Part shown: positions 35,922-48,317 of the stretch, piece after piece
How positions within the stretch are numbered: position 1 is the first letter of the stretch
How the letters are laid out: each line of letters opens with the position of its first letter
Source: Schizophyllum amplum
Taxonomy: Eukaryota > Basidiomycota > Agaricomycetes > Agaricales > Schizophyllaceae
Length of the DNA stretch: 64,000 nucleotides
Assembly: GCA_007026445.1 (NCBI GenBank)
Contig: VDMD01000002.1
Span: 930,001-994,000 of the forward strand
Direction of reading: 5' to 3'
The notes under the pieces: generated by a model
What the model was told of the DNA's origin: nothing
The model's database searches: none
The model's input: the letters and a program-made list of their open reading frames with translations, nothing else
Program-made: the position numbers and the translations under genes

Positions 35922-37526
35922 TTACAGCTTTTTGATGACCGCACCCGTGAAGTCGGACGTCGACGAGGAACCTTGGGCCACGTCAGCACTGAGTACAAGA
36001 GCGACCATGCTGGAAGCCACTCACCGCCCATGTCCGCTGTCCGGACCTTGCCCTCGTCAATGACCTCGAACGTGGCGCTGGCGATGTTGTTCGCGATCGT
36101 GTCGAGGCTGAAAAGACGGGTCAGCACTTCGGACCAGTGATTTAGCGGCGCAGATGGGTGAACGCACCCAAGATGACGCAACATCATCGTCGCGCTCAGG
36201 ATCATGGCGGCCGGGTTCGCCTTGTTGGTACCCATGAGGTCCTTGGCGACGTGACGGCAACCGGGCTCAAACAGCGCATATTCCTGCAGATAAAGATGTG
36301 ATGAACGGCGCGTTTAGAAAAAAGGAGTGAAAATGCATACCCTGCCGACGTTGCAGCCCGGCACGATACCGGGACCGCCAACCAGCGCGGCACCGATGTT
36401 GGACACAATGGCGCCGTACAAGTTCGGCATGACCATGACATCGAATTGGCCAGGCTTAGCGACGAGCTGCATGGAGCTGGGAAGAGGATAAGATATAGGT
36501 TATGGGGGCACGACTGAGTGCGCACGTGTTGTCGACGATCATGTCGTTGAACTCGATGCCGGACGACTTGTACTCCTCCGCAACGCGACGGAAGGTGTTC
36601 AAGAAAAGACCGTCACCGAGCTTCATGATGTTCGCCTTGTGCACACACGTCACTTTCTGGCTCGCGCATTAGTACACAATTCCCCCTCTGCACATATACG
36701 GGCAGACGCACCTTGCGGTTGTTCTTGAGCGCAAAGTCGAACGCAAAGCGTGTGATGCGCTCCGCCTTGGCGCGCGTGGAGACCTTCAAGCTCTCAACGA
36801 CACCCGGGTAGCTCTGATGCTCGAGGCCCGAGTACTCGCCCTCGGTGTTCTCGCGAATGATCGCGAAGTCGACGTTGGAGTGGCGCGTCGGGAAGCCGGG
36901 GAGAGACTTGCAGAGAACAACGGAAGCGTAGATGTCGAGCTGCTGGCGCATCGCGACGTTCCACGAGATGTGGCCCGTCTGCGAGATGGGCGTGAAAAGA
37001 ATGCCTGTACGCAAACGCGTGAGGGTCGCGGTCGCGGGATGAGTGTGCGTGCGCACCCTTAAGGCCGACGCGATTCCGCTTCAAGCTCTCCATGGCCTGC
37101 TTGAAGAGCTCCTCGCCAGAGGAAGACATGCCCGAGACATCGTATTGCTCCCACTCAATGGGCGCGTTGACATGCTCGAAGATCTCCTTGACGGAGTCGG
37201 TAATCTCAGCGCCGATTCCGTCTCCGGGAATCAGCGTGACCTGGCGCGCGGGTGAGCTCGGTTACGCGCATGCCTCGCCCAGAACGCGCACCGTGTATAC
37301 ACCACCATACTTGGTCGGTTGCTGGGATAATTGTGATCAGTGGGGGGCTGGGCAGGACGCGCGGGAGACATACGCGCTGGATGACCTTGGGGAAGCCCGC
37401 GGAGAGGGTCGTGGCGGTTCTCTAAATCGCGAAAATTCAGTCTTTGCAGTCATTGCAGACAGCAAGCAAGCTCACCGCCTGGGCGAGAACGGGGCGGGCG
37501 GTGGAGGCGAGGGCGGAACGCAGCAT
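35922..37526 (-). CDS. IDH1: Isocitrate dehydrogenase [NAD] regulatory subunit 1, mitochondrial
   Basis: Minus strand, ATG 37526 ([17 protein letters not shown], a typical mitochondrial presequence), stop TAA at 35922-35924. The isopropylmalate/isocitrate dehydrogenase fold is seen in order: [108 protein letters not shown] and [36 protein letters not shown]. It ends [12 protein letters not shown]. About ten exons. Sequence is closer to Idh1 (regulatory, AMP-binding in yeast) than to catalytic Idh2. It acts in the TCA cycle in an Idh1/Idh2 hetero-octamer. Confidence 0.92.
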
Positions 37527-37736
37527 GACGGGAGGAGGAGGAGGAAGACAAGGAATCAACCGGGAACACAAATTGATGAGATGCAGAAAGCCGGGCCGGA
37601 AATCGCCGAGTGTGCCGGCCGGGGCTGATTGCTGCTCCGGTCGGCGGTTGAACTTGTTCGGAGGTTGTTCTGTCCCTCGTCCTTGTCGTCGTATGCGGCG
37701 CTATTCTGTCTTTACCAAGCACATTTCCTAATAATT

Positions 37737-39888
37737 ATGTCCCACGACATGAAGAAGGACATTGCGGAGGAGCCTCTCGCACACCGGCCATATACCACGT
37801 CCTTCTACGCTGTACTTCTCCTACTCGTCGCGCCTCTCTGGGCGGCGGTTCCGCTCGCGTGGCTCTTCGTTATCTATACCCTGCGCACAGGAAAACTGTA
37901 TACCGTCAGCTGGACCTATACCGCGCTCTTTGTTCTCGCGCTCTGCGAGGTGCGAGCCATGTCCCCCGCGGTGTACCGTTACTGATCAGTAGTGCAGGTC
38001 TTCTTCAGCGTCTACCACTATCACCTTGCCCGACGTGTCGCTGGCCCCACACCCGTTGGTTCCGGCTCCCTGCGCGAACTACAGATCCAGTTCACCCGCA
38101 TCCTCAAAGCCGGCCTCGCTTCCCTTCCCGACGACGGCTTCGATGAGGAGACCACCGACGCCCCCCGCCCCGGCTCCCCCGCCGAGCACATCTTTCAGCT
38201 AGACCCCCATGACCCTCGCGCCGTTGACTTTCGCTCTACGCTCCGCAACTGGTTCGGCGGCGCGCCCTGGTCCGCGATCGACGTCCATCACGTGCGCCAA
38301 TGGTTATATTGGTCCATGTTCAATGCCAACATGCCCCCACTTGACACGCTGTCGCCGGCGCATCGCGGAGCTCTCGACGAGACGCTCGATCTGCTGCAGA
38401 AGCGTGCTGGCGTTGTTCTTCCAGAGCGCGTAGCCGACCCAAGTCCGGCGGTCAAGCCTATTCTGCTCACGGTCGATAAGGTCAACATATGCTGGCGCCC
38501 CTTCATGTTCTATGCCGCTCTATGGGTTGTCAACCGAACACTACGCTACCACCTCACCCGCAAACACAATGCTACGTATACCTCTCATGACGGACTAGAG
38601 TGCGTGTTTCGCCTCTCGTGTCCGATTTGTGGCGCTCATGCTACCTAGATATATAATTCGTATACCCTCCGCTTGGAACCCGGAAACAGGCCCTCGGCCG
38701 CTGGTATTTTTGCACGGCCTTGGTTTGGGGTAGGCACTTTTCTCAAGCGGTTGCTGCGCAAACGCTGATCTGCACGCCAGTCTTTTGCAGTACAGCATGC
38801 AGCTCAACTACCTCCTCGGACACTTCACAGACCGCCCGCTTCTCTTCCTTATCCAGCCGAGCATCAGCCAGGACATTTTCCACCCGCGCTTCCTCACCCC
38901 GCTGAGCCGCCGGGAAACCTCGTCGCGCCTTGCACGCCTGCTCGAGTCGCTCGGATGGGCGGATTCAGACGTCGAGTGCAAGGGCACTGCAGAGGCCTCC
39001 GAAATATCGCGCGCTCTCATGGACGACGAACGGCAGAGGCGAGCGGGCGTGACGATGATGAGCCATTCGAAGTAAGTTTCTAAACAGAGTATACGCCGAT
39101 CGGGTACTCCTGCGAACGTAGACTCTCCGATCGCTGACATATCTTTCAGCGGCTCATACACGCATGCATGGATACTCAAAGACCACCCGAGCATCGTAAC
39201 GCGTAGCTGCTTTGTCGACCCGGTCACCTTCTGCTCATGGGAGGGCGACGTGTGCTACAACTTCCTATACCGTCAGCCCAAGAACGTACGTCCATGTCCA
39301 CAGAACTTGTACCCACTTCCACACCTTACATCTGCCTTGCCTCTTCCACACATACTCATCCACTGTTTCCTTCGCTTCCCCGCATTCCACCCGTCCCTGT
39401 TGATTCGCCTCTTGCTAACCTACCCCTCAGGGCCTCGAACTCCTCATGTACTACTTTGTTGGTTCCGAGCTCGGCGTCGCCAACCTCCTCCAGCGGCACT
39501 TTGACTGGTCCTCAAACTCTTTGTTCTACGAGGAGATCCCGCACGCGCGCGACCCGGCTCGTACGCTGTACGTTTTGGGAGGCAAGGATTCAATCGTTAA
39601 TGCAGCTGTGAGTCAACCTTTTATGGCTACGTTCGGTCGTTCGTGGCAACATCCGATCTTTTGTGGCGACGGAGCCACAGGTCCCCGTCTCACATTGGAT
39701 TTGCTTTGCCCTTGCATATATTCATGTGCTCTGTTTGCTCACGTCCCCTGCAGCGTGTCAAGAAGTACCTCACTTCGCACGGTATTCGCAAGGGTCTGAT
39801 CTTCGACCCCGCCGGGATGCATGGGCAAGCGATGATCATCGGTGGGCCGTCGCATACAAAGATGATGCAGTGGATACGCGCGCGCTGA
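37737..39888 (+). CDS. Membrane-anchored alpha/beta hydrolase
   Basis: ATG 37737 (MSHDMKKDIAEEPL), stop TGA at 39886-39888, about seven exons and roughly 530 residues. Two N-terminal hydrophobic segments (TTSFYAVLLLLVAPLWAAVPLAWLF and TYTALFVLALCEVFFSVY) anchor it. The hydrolase domain begins at PLVFLHGLGLG (oxyanion strand HG), with the nucleophile elbow MMSHSNGSYTHAW, where the central Ser would be S in SHSNGS. The later segment RTLYVLGGKDSIVNAA gives the acid strand, and GMHGQAMII gives the catalytic His. Such two-helix hydrolases are widespread in basidiomycetes without assigned substrates. It diverges from IDH1 with 210 bp between starts. Confidence 0.8.
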
Positions 39889-40433
39889 GCCATTGGGCGA
39901 TTAATGTCACTCGATTGTGAGCGCGGTCGCAAAGAAGTCGCGCACCATGGTGGAAGGTGCTCTATGGCTGAGAAACTCGTTCAGGGGCACAATCTGGTAG
40001 AAGTGCTGCCAATGTTGATACTTATGTACACTACTAGCGACATACAGTGCATAATGCGAGTTCAACGAGTGTGTTTTGTAGAGTGGGAAGACTGCTCATC
40101 CTGTGCACCTCAGGCCTCAATGCGCGTCTAATCAGCCTAATATAGAGGCTATAGAGGAACATCAACTTGAGAGGACAAGGGTTGCCAATTCCACTTTACC
40201 GGCTATGTACTTATTGGTTCTCCAATGAGCAGCACCTCCGAACAATGAATTCTGATGTACACTGCCGCACAGCATCGGTTGCGGCTCGTGCTTCATGCGT
40301 TGCATAGGGAGACGATAGCTAGTAGAACACATATAGCTGTACGGCATGTCATAAGCTTAACGGTAGCGACCCCCCGATCGCGACCCATCCTCTACCTCCA
40401 AGCCCCCACCGAGACCTGCTCCGCGCTGGCCGC
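39889..40433. other. Convergent 3' flanks of the hydrolase and RPL6 genes
   Basis: Short open frames occur, but none shows domain content or splice structure. Confidence 0.45.
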
Positions 40434-41199
40434 CTAGAACTGCATCTCATGCGGGTACTGGCCCTTGGAGAGCCCGAATGAAGAAGAGAGGTACTTCGCG
40501 AGACTCTCAGTCTTCTTCACGGCGGCGATGATCGCCTTGTCGACCTCCTTCTGGTCGGCGGCCTTGGATTCGGGGAACGCCTCCTTCGCCTTCGGCTTGC
40601 CGTCCTCAAAGAACTCGACCTCCGCTGATTGCGAGCCGTTCTTCTTCTCCTTGGCAAAGTACGCGTCGTTGATCTTCTCGTCGACCTACGCAGATGCGTC
40701 AGAAATGAGAATTCGCACAAGGCTAATTACGCACCTTGAAGTCGCCGAGCTCGACTTTGGTGGATGTGGCGATGACATACGCCTGGTTCACCCTCCGCAT
40801 GGGGACACCGTTGACCCTGAAGGGACCGGTGACGAGGAGCAGTCCGCTGTCGAGCTGCTTGAGGAAGACTACGCGCTTCCCCCGGTAGCGGCCCGCAAGC
40901 AGGATGAGGACGGTGCCAGGGGAGATGGTCGAGCGGAGGGCGGTGGGCTTGGGGGACTTGCGGCTCTTCTTGGGCTGGCGCACGTCCTCCGCGGGGTAGA
41001 AGCGGGGCGCCTTCTGGGTGGGGACGAGACGTTTGCCGCCGTTCTTCTCGCCGCCAACGGTCTTCTCAACGAACTCCGGGGTGGGCTCGGCGGCGGGCTT
41101 TTCTGTCTTTTTGGGGCCCTTGAAGAGGCCGCGCTTGGCGAAGACCTGCGAGCGCGAAAGGCGGCCGACGCCGGGCGCGAGCTCCTTCGATCTAGCCAT
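40434..41199 (-). CDS. RPL6: 60S ribosomal protein eL6
   Basis: Minus strand, ATG 41199 ([20 protein letters not shown]), stop TAG at 40434-40436, with one clear intron joining GDFKV to DEKINDAYF. The KOW-like core of eL6 is present: [47 protein letters not shown] and [11 protein letters not shown]. The C-terminal helix ends [17 protein letters not shown], very close to the family end. The Lys/Pro-rich N-terminal extension is usual for fungal and animal eL6. It is a structural protein of the large subunit. Confidence 0.95.
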
Positions 41200-41515
41200 C
41201 TGAACGGATCGTTAGGTCGCGCACATCGAGAACAATGGGGCGGCGCACGTCGATGATGTCTTGAGGATGTGCCGAAGCTGCTTGCGATGGACTCCCCGCT
41301 ATGCTCCCATTCGATAATGCCTTCCAAATCGGGAAGGTACGCTGGTGGCTGACTGCATATACGCCCGGGATCAGCCGCAATTACTGATGTAAGATCAAGC
41401 CGACCCATCGCCGCTTGTGCCGACTCGGCATGATCTAGCATCGGACCGAAGTCTCCGTAGCAGGCGCTCGGAGCCGACTGAGACGCGAACTTGCTCATCG
41501 ACCATCATCAACACC
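41200..41515. other. Bidirectional promoter between RPL6 and SDT1-like gene
   Basis: The region contains the upstream sequence of two divergent genes. A 5' UTR intron in RPL6 is possible, but I cannot place it with confidence. Confidence 0.4.
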
Positions 41516-42598
41516 ATGGCTGAAGGTGTGTAACGTGTGCCCGGTTCTGCCAATATCGCTGATAGACTCGAAGATACGCGACCTATGGTCTGGTTTGACA
41601 TCGACAACACACTGTACTCAGCGAGTACCAAGGTACTTCCGATGCGCCTGGATACGACGAGGCGCTCATGCTCGAACAGATCAGCCAGGAGATGGGCAAG
41701 CGGATTCACGGTGCGCAGCCTCCCTTCATATCTGGTCTCATAACTTATCCTCGCTGCAGCTTACTTCGTCACGCTGGATCTAGCTGAAGACGAGGCTACC
41801 AGCCTGCACCACCGCTACTACTCTGAGTACGGCCTGGCCCTGCGGGGACTCGTCCGGCATCATGATGTCGGTAAAGCCTCTTCGCCTCTCATCTGTGCTG
41901 TCTAACACTCAAACCCCACCCTCTTCACCTTTTCCATCTCATTCAGACCCTCTCGACTTTGACCGGAAGTGCGACGGCTCGCTGCCGCTAGAGGAAATCA
42001 TCAAGCCAAACCCTGCTCTGCGCAAGCTCTTCGAGGATATTGACAGGTCGAAATACCGTGTCTGGGCGCTGACGAACGCGTACAAGCCGGTGCGTGTGTG
42101 CGTCAGCCTTCAGAAGATGATCATTGACACGCGCTGCAGCACGCCGAACGTGTTCTCCGCCTGCTCAGCCTGGAGGATCAGATCGATGGGTTGGTGTACT
42201 GCGACTATGCTCAGCGCGACTTCTCCTGCAAGCCTGAGGCAGACTACTACCACCAGGTGCGTCATACGACGCGTCCACACCAGACACGTTCGTTACACCC
42301 TAGTCCTGGTCGTTTCTAACTAGCTGTTCCTTCACCTCAGGCTCTCACCAAGGCAGGCGTCACGGACCCCTCCAAATGCTACTTCGTGGACGACTCGCTC
42401 AAGAACGTGAAGGCCGCCCACGCCCTCGGCTGGGGCAAGCTCGCGCACTTCAGCGAGAACGGCCTTGAAGTGGTCGAGGGCGGGCAGATGAAGCGGCTAC
42501 CGACGCACGAACTTGGTGCGAAGACGGAGGAAGGCATCGACATCATATCCGACCTGCAACAGCTGAGGATAGTGTGGGCAGAGATATTCAAGGCGTGA
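41516..42598 (+). CDS. SDT1: SDT1/PHM8-like HAD-superfamily nucleotidase
   Basis: The first coding exon is only 10 nt (41516-41525, MAE plus one base). Then come 41574-41632, 41680-41710, 41760 onward and three more. HAD motif I reads MVWFDIDNTLY (DxDNT), motif II is WALTNAYKP (T with N), and motif III/IV is KCYFVDDSLKNVKAA (DDS). The cap contains ISQEMGKRIHAYFVTLDL. Yeast Sdt1 and Phm8 are pyrimidine or nucleotide 5'-monophosphatases. The enzyme is probably cytosolic. Exon 3 must start at ATCAGC to keep the frame and the conserved helix. Confidence 0.85.
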
Positions 42599-42852
42599 GT
42601 ACGGGGGCATTGGGAGGGATCGAAGTCGGAATAGTGCGAGGATCGCGAAAGCGGCATACTAGATGCAGGTACTATGTGGTGTGTAGCTAGTATCTATGGC
42701 TTCACGACGTTCGAAGTCGGCTACAATGATTTCGTATGTGACGGTGTTGAGGACGAGCTGAGGAAGCCTTGACGCGCGTCGCGCCGGTACAAGCGTAATT
42801 GGCTCCGTCTTCCGCCCACACTCAAAATACGGCATCCTCCCTTTGCCTTGCA

Positions 42853-43621
42853 ATGGAATACAGAGCACGCTACAACCAGCCGTTCACGCTGGCAGAAGCT
42901 GTTCACCTCGATGTGGCTATCATTACCGAAGGTCAGCGAGGTGCATGGCCTCCTACTGCAGCGGATGATGTTGACGCGTCTCCCTCCCATCCCCTCAGAA
43001 ATCGCCCGGCTACAGAACTCCCTCCAGCACCTGAACGAGACGCAGGCACTGCTGCGAACACACATTGCGCTCGAGTCGGATCCAGATCTGCAGCAGGCGC
43101 TGAACGAGAACGAGCAGGTGATGTGCGTGTTCTGTGCTCTTGATCACAACGGTATACTGACATGATCTTCGTGGCCATGGTGTGCATGATCGTCGTCGTC
43201 CTTCCCTTCCAACTCCTCACCACCCTATCCATCTCCCTTCCCGTCCCCGCACCCCTCTCACTTTCCTCCCTTCACTTCCTCTTCCCCCCTGCTCCTGCTC
43301 CCTCTTGGACCCGATCCATTCACTGACACTTGGCTACTTCCCCTCAGTGGCTCCCAGAACGAGCGCATATCCATTCTGCGCATGGCGCTAACGCAAAAGG
43401 GCATACCCGCCCACTCCTCCCATTACGACCTTCCTCCCATCTCTGGATCTATCGCGTCCACACCCTCGAGGTCAACCGCGCATGCAACTTCCACACCCGC
43501 TCAAGAGCCTACACCATCACGCACTGCGTCCGCGCATGCGAGCGGTGTCAATCAGGCGAACGGCACCAACGGCACCAGCACCGATGCCGACACTTCAGAC
43601 GAGGAGGGACTTCACCTATAA
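42853..43621 (+). CDS. Small conserved coiled-coil protein of unknown function
   Basis: Three exons (42853-42931, 42999-43122, 43348-43621) sum to 158 residues, with all junctions in phase. The N-terminus MEYRARYNQPFTLAEAV is followed by helical repeats (EEIARLQNSLQHLNETQALLR and DPDLQQALNENEQVIGSQNERISILRMAL) that look like a coiled coil. The last 60 residues are Ser/Thr/Pro-rich and end acidic (DTSDEEGLHL). I do not recognise the family. The exon logic and the junction reading NEQVIGSQNERI make it a real gene rather than a chance frame. Confidence 0.65.
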
Positions 43622-43768
43622 TCCAAAATCCGAGATACTCCAAAGGCGGACCTTACATTGTACTTCTGGCATTTATTACTACACTATGTTACAACATCGG
43701 ACATCCTTGCGCGATATAACTATCTTCGCGCGGCCTGAGCCGCCACATTGCCTCTGCCCCCTCGTTCA

Positions 43769-45233
43769 TCAGAACAACATCACCGACAACACCTGCGACG
43801 CCTCGGACACCTCTAGCACGATCCCGTCGTAGCCGTACACTTGATCTCCAGCTTGAATATGCAGCACTTCATGGGAGGAGAATTATGAGGAACTTACGAT
43901 GGGAAGCAGAGGACGGCAGCGTCAGCCCGTCCTCGTCGTCTGTGCGGTCCAACAACATGGAGGGTGGGGGTTCTCGCGGTGAGAGGAAGTGGGAGATGGT
44001 CTCGAACTGAGAAACATAAGTTTGAGTAGGGAGACGCGATAGACACACACGATGATGGGGCACTTACTCGGTCGTAAAATCGCTTGCGGGGAGGAGTGTC
44101 TGGGTCAAAAGGTGAGCCACGCGGCGAAAGTTTCGAGGAGCGCTGGTACCATCTTCGTCGTCTTCTGGTGTCCCCTCTATCTCCCAGTTACAGCGCTTAT
44201 AGCGCTGGAATAGCGGAGACCCGGGCTACAACAGGGTGAGATCATGCACGCCGTCAAGTTGATGAGCCTCACTATATTGGTATGTAGCACGATCTTCTCC
44301 ACGAGATGGGTCTGTCCGGATATGAGAAAGTCGATGCCGTGTCGGAAGTAGTTGTAAAAGTCTGGCGGGAGGCGTAAGCGGAAGGTGATGGGAACGACGC
44401 TTTAGCGTACAAGACGGCTCTTCATCGCATTCTGGTGCCTTTCGCGTCGAATGTATTCGCATGCGGTCGTCTTCCTTGAAATGCGTTCGCAAGGGAGGAC
44501 CGAGGTCAACGACGAGGTCTTGTGCAGTCGTCTGGCCGAGACGGATGTGTATTGGAGGCTTCTCTGCAGGGTGGAAGTACAGAGTGACACCCTCGTGCAC
44601 CCTAGCCACCGCGCGCTCGACATCACCATGCATCGCAGCGCACTCAACGACCTCGTCCAGCGCATCGCGCGGCTGACCATCATCGTTGGTCTGCGAGATG
44701 AAAATGCGCTTGACCTCTTGCATACGGTCCTCCGCGGCCTTCCCCTTGCCGAGCGCTTCTCCCACGCCGTCGTCCTCGAAGCTAAACCAGAGGCCGGGGT
44801 ACCGGAGGTCCTCCCCCTGGTAGGTTGGGCCAAACGTGCGACTGACGTCAACACGGCGCAGTACCTCGTCCTTGGCGGAGAGCACCTTGTCGCGATACTG
44901 TAGCACGAGCGGGGGCGCAGCATCGCGGAGGCGGCGCACGCAGATGGTGTGTAGACGCTGATGCTTTCCGGAGAACAAGAGATCGAGGTGGGGGCGGAGG
45001 TGGAGGACAATGGGCGTGAGGCCGGTTGTGGATTCGGGGTCATACTTGACGTCGACCTGGGGGAATATATGTTGTTGGCCGCGCAGGACGTCGAGGACGG
45101 TCCAGAGCGAAGCGCCTAATGAGCTGGGTCAGCCGAGAGAACAGCAGTCGAGTTGTGAGAGATAAGACGCACCGATCTCAAAGATGCCCAAGCCCTCGCC
45201 GGGGCGGACATCAAGGTCAAGGACGCCGAGCAT
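43769..45233 (-). CDS. PHAF1/UPF0183-family protein
   Basis: Minus strand, ATG 45233 (MLGVLDLDVRPGEGLGIFEIG), stop TGA at 43769-43771. Family blocks include QVDVKYDPESTTGLTPIVLHL, FSGKHQRLHTICV, FGPTYQGEDLRYPGLWFSFED, PIHIRLGQTTAQDLVVDLGPPLR, DFLISGQTHLVEKIVLHTN and a C-terminal DQVYGYDGIVLEV. The human member (C16orf70/PHAF1) works with BCAS3 at autophagosome-forming membranes, and fungal members are little studied. About seven exons, roughly 410 residues. It shares a 140-bp divergent promoter with DPB2. Confidence 0.87.
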
Positions 45234-45340
45234 GATGGTCGAGGACAAGTTGAAGCAGCCTCCGCGGCAGTAGAGACAAGGCGCGGCTTGCCGAAAGGAG
45301 CACGCGCACGTGGCATAATTGAGCGCGTCGCGACTCGCGC

Positions 45341-45348
45341 GACGCGTC
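45341..45348. promoter_or_regulatory. MluI box in the PHAF1/DPB2 divergent promoter
   Basis: GACGCGTC, 25 nt upstream of the DPB2 ATG (45373) and about 108 nt from the PHAF1-like ATG. It is the same octamer as at CENP-A. Confidence 0.45.
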
Positions 45349-45372
45349 TCGCACACAGCAGTCACGTCGAAA

Positions 45373-47511
45373 ATGTCCGATTCACGACAAAGGCTTATTG
45401 TCAAGGTGAGCGCCGCCATCCCAGACGAAGTTGACGCGTGCTGACGGAAGGGCAGGTCTTCAGAAAGTACAGTAATTCTTTGGGGCCCGACGCGCTCGCG
45501 CTCGTGGAGGACATCCTCAGCGAGTACGAGGACTGGGACGAGGCCGAGATCGAGGAGAGCTTGGATCACCTTGCGAAAGAGTATAACAAGCAGGATGGTG
45601 CGTCTGATCTGCTGCGTATGCGTTCCTGCACTAAAGTCCCCTCCCTAGACGCGGTGATGAAAGTGAACGTCGACGTGCTACGTCGTGTGTTCGACTCTCT
45701 TCAGAACGCCAACGATGATCCTGGAGATCTGCGCCAGACCATAGACGCCGACTCGCATCTATTCTTCATTGACTCATTCGAAATGCCCTTATGGAACTGG
45801 TCTCCAGAACGGGGCACTTTCGAGAAGTACGCTACAACCCCATAACATGATGGGCTTACCCTACTAAATCCCGAATCGTCCAGGGTCTCATCACCTCTGA
45901 CTGTCTCTGGCACGCCAGAATCACGCGTGCTTGCTGTTCGCAACAGACTGAACATTATCAAGCAATGCGTACTCAGAAACGAGCACTTCGCGCCGTCGAC
46001 CCTACCATCGAAGGATCGCGAGCGACTTGTCACGGCACGTAACTTCCTCAACGAGCGATGTGTCCTCATCATTGCTGATAGCGCTTCAGCTGAAATCAAC
46101 GAAACAACTTCTCGGTCGTGCAGGGGAGCGTTTCCTCCTGTTAGGCATGCTCGCACACAACAAGGAGGGGAAACTCGTCCTAGAAGACGCGGATGGCAAC
46201 GTTGAATTGGACTTCTCTCACCTGGTATGTCTTGTAATCTCACTGCGCCACGATTCTGATCCATAGCAGGATGAACCAGGTGATGGATTGTTTGTCGAGG
46301 GCTCTTTTGCTCTGGTAGAGGGTGAGTACACTCCAGAAGGGCAGCTGGAAATCATAGCCATCGGGCAACCACCTTGCGAACCCAGAGATGTCGCTCGGTA
46401 AGCTGTTCGTCCATTCACCTCAAGGCTAGCTCGCCTGATCACGACAGGTCCATTTATGGCCATGTTGACTTCTTAGGCAAAGGAGCAACATCGCTCCTCG
46501 AAGATGTGCGTCAAAATCATCCATAATATCGTCTTCCTCTAAGTTGGTATCAGTCTCTATTTTCCACCCGCGTCCAAGAAGACTTCGAGAACATGCAATT
46601 CTTCGTCCTTTCCGATGTCTGGCTGGACCATCCACGGACGTTACCCGGCCTCCGCCTCATGTTCGAGAATTGCATCGCCAACGACTTCCTGCCCAAAGTC
46701 ATCGTCCTCTGCGGCAACTTCACCACCCAATCCATATCGCACGGCGACGGGCGGGACATCCAACGCTACCAAGGTGCTTCCCCACTCAGCTTTTCAACAT
46801 CCATGATGCCACACCTCGCACTGACGCTCCAGACGGGCAGAAAACTTCGACGCCCTCGCCGACCTCATCACCTCCTTTCCCGAAATCACCGCCGGGACGC
46901 ACTTTGTCTTCGTCCCCGGGCCCATGGACGTCACCATTAACGGGCCCGTCCTCCCTCGGAAGCCGCTTATGTCGTCCTTCGTCAACCGCCTGCGCGCGCG
47001 CGTGCCCCACGCGCACTTTGCCACGAACCCCTGCCGGATCAAGTTCTTCCACCAGGAGATCGTGATCTTCAGGGAGGACTTGATGGCGCGAATGCTGAGG
47101 AATATCGTGGGCGTGAAGCCGGATGTGGGGGGTGAGGAATTGAAGCGATATGTGAGTTCTATGGGGAGCGTGCTGGATGACGTGCTGAAATATAGAATGA
47201 ATGTGCCTCAGCTGGTGCAAACTGTGCTGGACCAGGCGCATATGAGCCCGTTCACGCTCAATATCCAGCCCACGCTCAGCGACTTTGACCACTCCCTCAG
47301 ATTATATCCGCTACCGACTGCGGTGAGTTTGCATCGCTCCGCTTCTAAGCCAAATCTAGACTTGTGATAGGTTGTCCTTGCGGATAAGTACGATCGGTAC
47401 AAGATAACGTATACGGGTTGCCACGTCTTCAATCCTGGCAGCTTTGCGTCGGGGAAATCCTACGTTTTCTCGACCTATCAGCCGTCTCAGGTCAATTCAG
47501 AAGAATGGTAA
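45373..47511 (+). CDS. DPB2: DNA polymerase epsilon subunit 2 (B-subunit)
   Basis: ATG 45373 ([16 protein letters not shown]), stop TAA at 47509-47511, about 550 residues in nine or so exons. The N-terminal helical domain has [25 protein letters not shown]. An OB-like region follows ([34 protein letters not shown]), then the calcineurin-like phosphoesterase fold seen in all polymerase B-subunits: [36 protein letters not shown] and [22 protein letters not shown]. The His and Asp residues needed for phosphatase activity are mostly missing, as expected. The C-terminus has [38 protein letters not shown], the family end. It supports CMG helicase assembly and leading-strand synthesis. Confidence 0.92.
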
Positions 47512-48317
47512 GCAACAAACGGCATATACTTTTGGCGCCAGTCTTGACAATCTGCAGCGTCATCGACGTACCGGGAGAAAAGTATTGAAGCTTGACCCCC
47601 GGTGCGCTGTACGAAGCAATGTAATTGTTATTGTGCAAATGAAGGAAGACCAAACAGCCCTTTGTCAGCTTGGGCTATTTTCTTTTCGCTCTGCCTAGAG
47701 AGTAAACGGCAGCGGCAGCGCTAGTAGACTGTCTTCTTTCACTGGACACTAACCGCTCTCACACACTCAAACCCGTTGCAGGACGCGCCCCAAGTTGAGT
47801 AGCGCGAAGCCTACGGTCCCTCAACACAAGAATTGCGCTATACCAACATTGTCTTTTCTCTGGAACTGCTTCCTGTGCTCATCTCGTCTACGGAGTCCTC
47901 GCTAACTGTCTACTACCGCTGGGATAGTCAACGCAAACTTCCGCTCTCATCGTAGACCGCCACGACCGGGCTTGACCGCGCACCACGTTACCCATCCGGA
48001 ATGGCATTTTCTTTGCGCCCTCCATCGCTCACCCAGTGCGACACGTTACATACTCAACTGAGGTCGCTATAGCTGCTAGAGAGGTGTATCAAGTCCTTCC
48101 CATCGCCCGTTGGTGCCGGCGAGACTTGTCGCTCTTTGGTCTGTACCGACGCAGACTTGCCTGCCTGCCTGCCTTATAAGCTCGAAAACATGACTGGCGA
48201 AGTAGCAGTTTGCAGTCATCCAACCAGTCACCTCCCAGCCAGCGTACAATTCACCAGCCAGTGTACGTCCGCCGTGTCTGCGCCTTCTAGACACATCGTT
48301 GATGATTTTGCAGCACC
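47512..48317. other. Intergenic region: DPB2 3' flank and promoter of the secreted protein
   Basis: No gene is supported in 806 bp. A short ctgc run (about 48159-48172) and a TTATAAG element at 48174-48180 precede the secreted-protein gene. Confidence 0.5.
48174..48180 (+). promoter_or_regulatory. TATA-like element of the small secreted protein gene
   Basis: TTATAAG, 138 nt upstream of the ATG at 48318. Confidence 0.4.
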
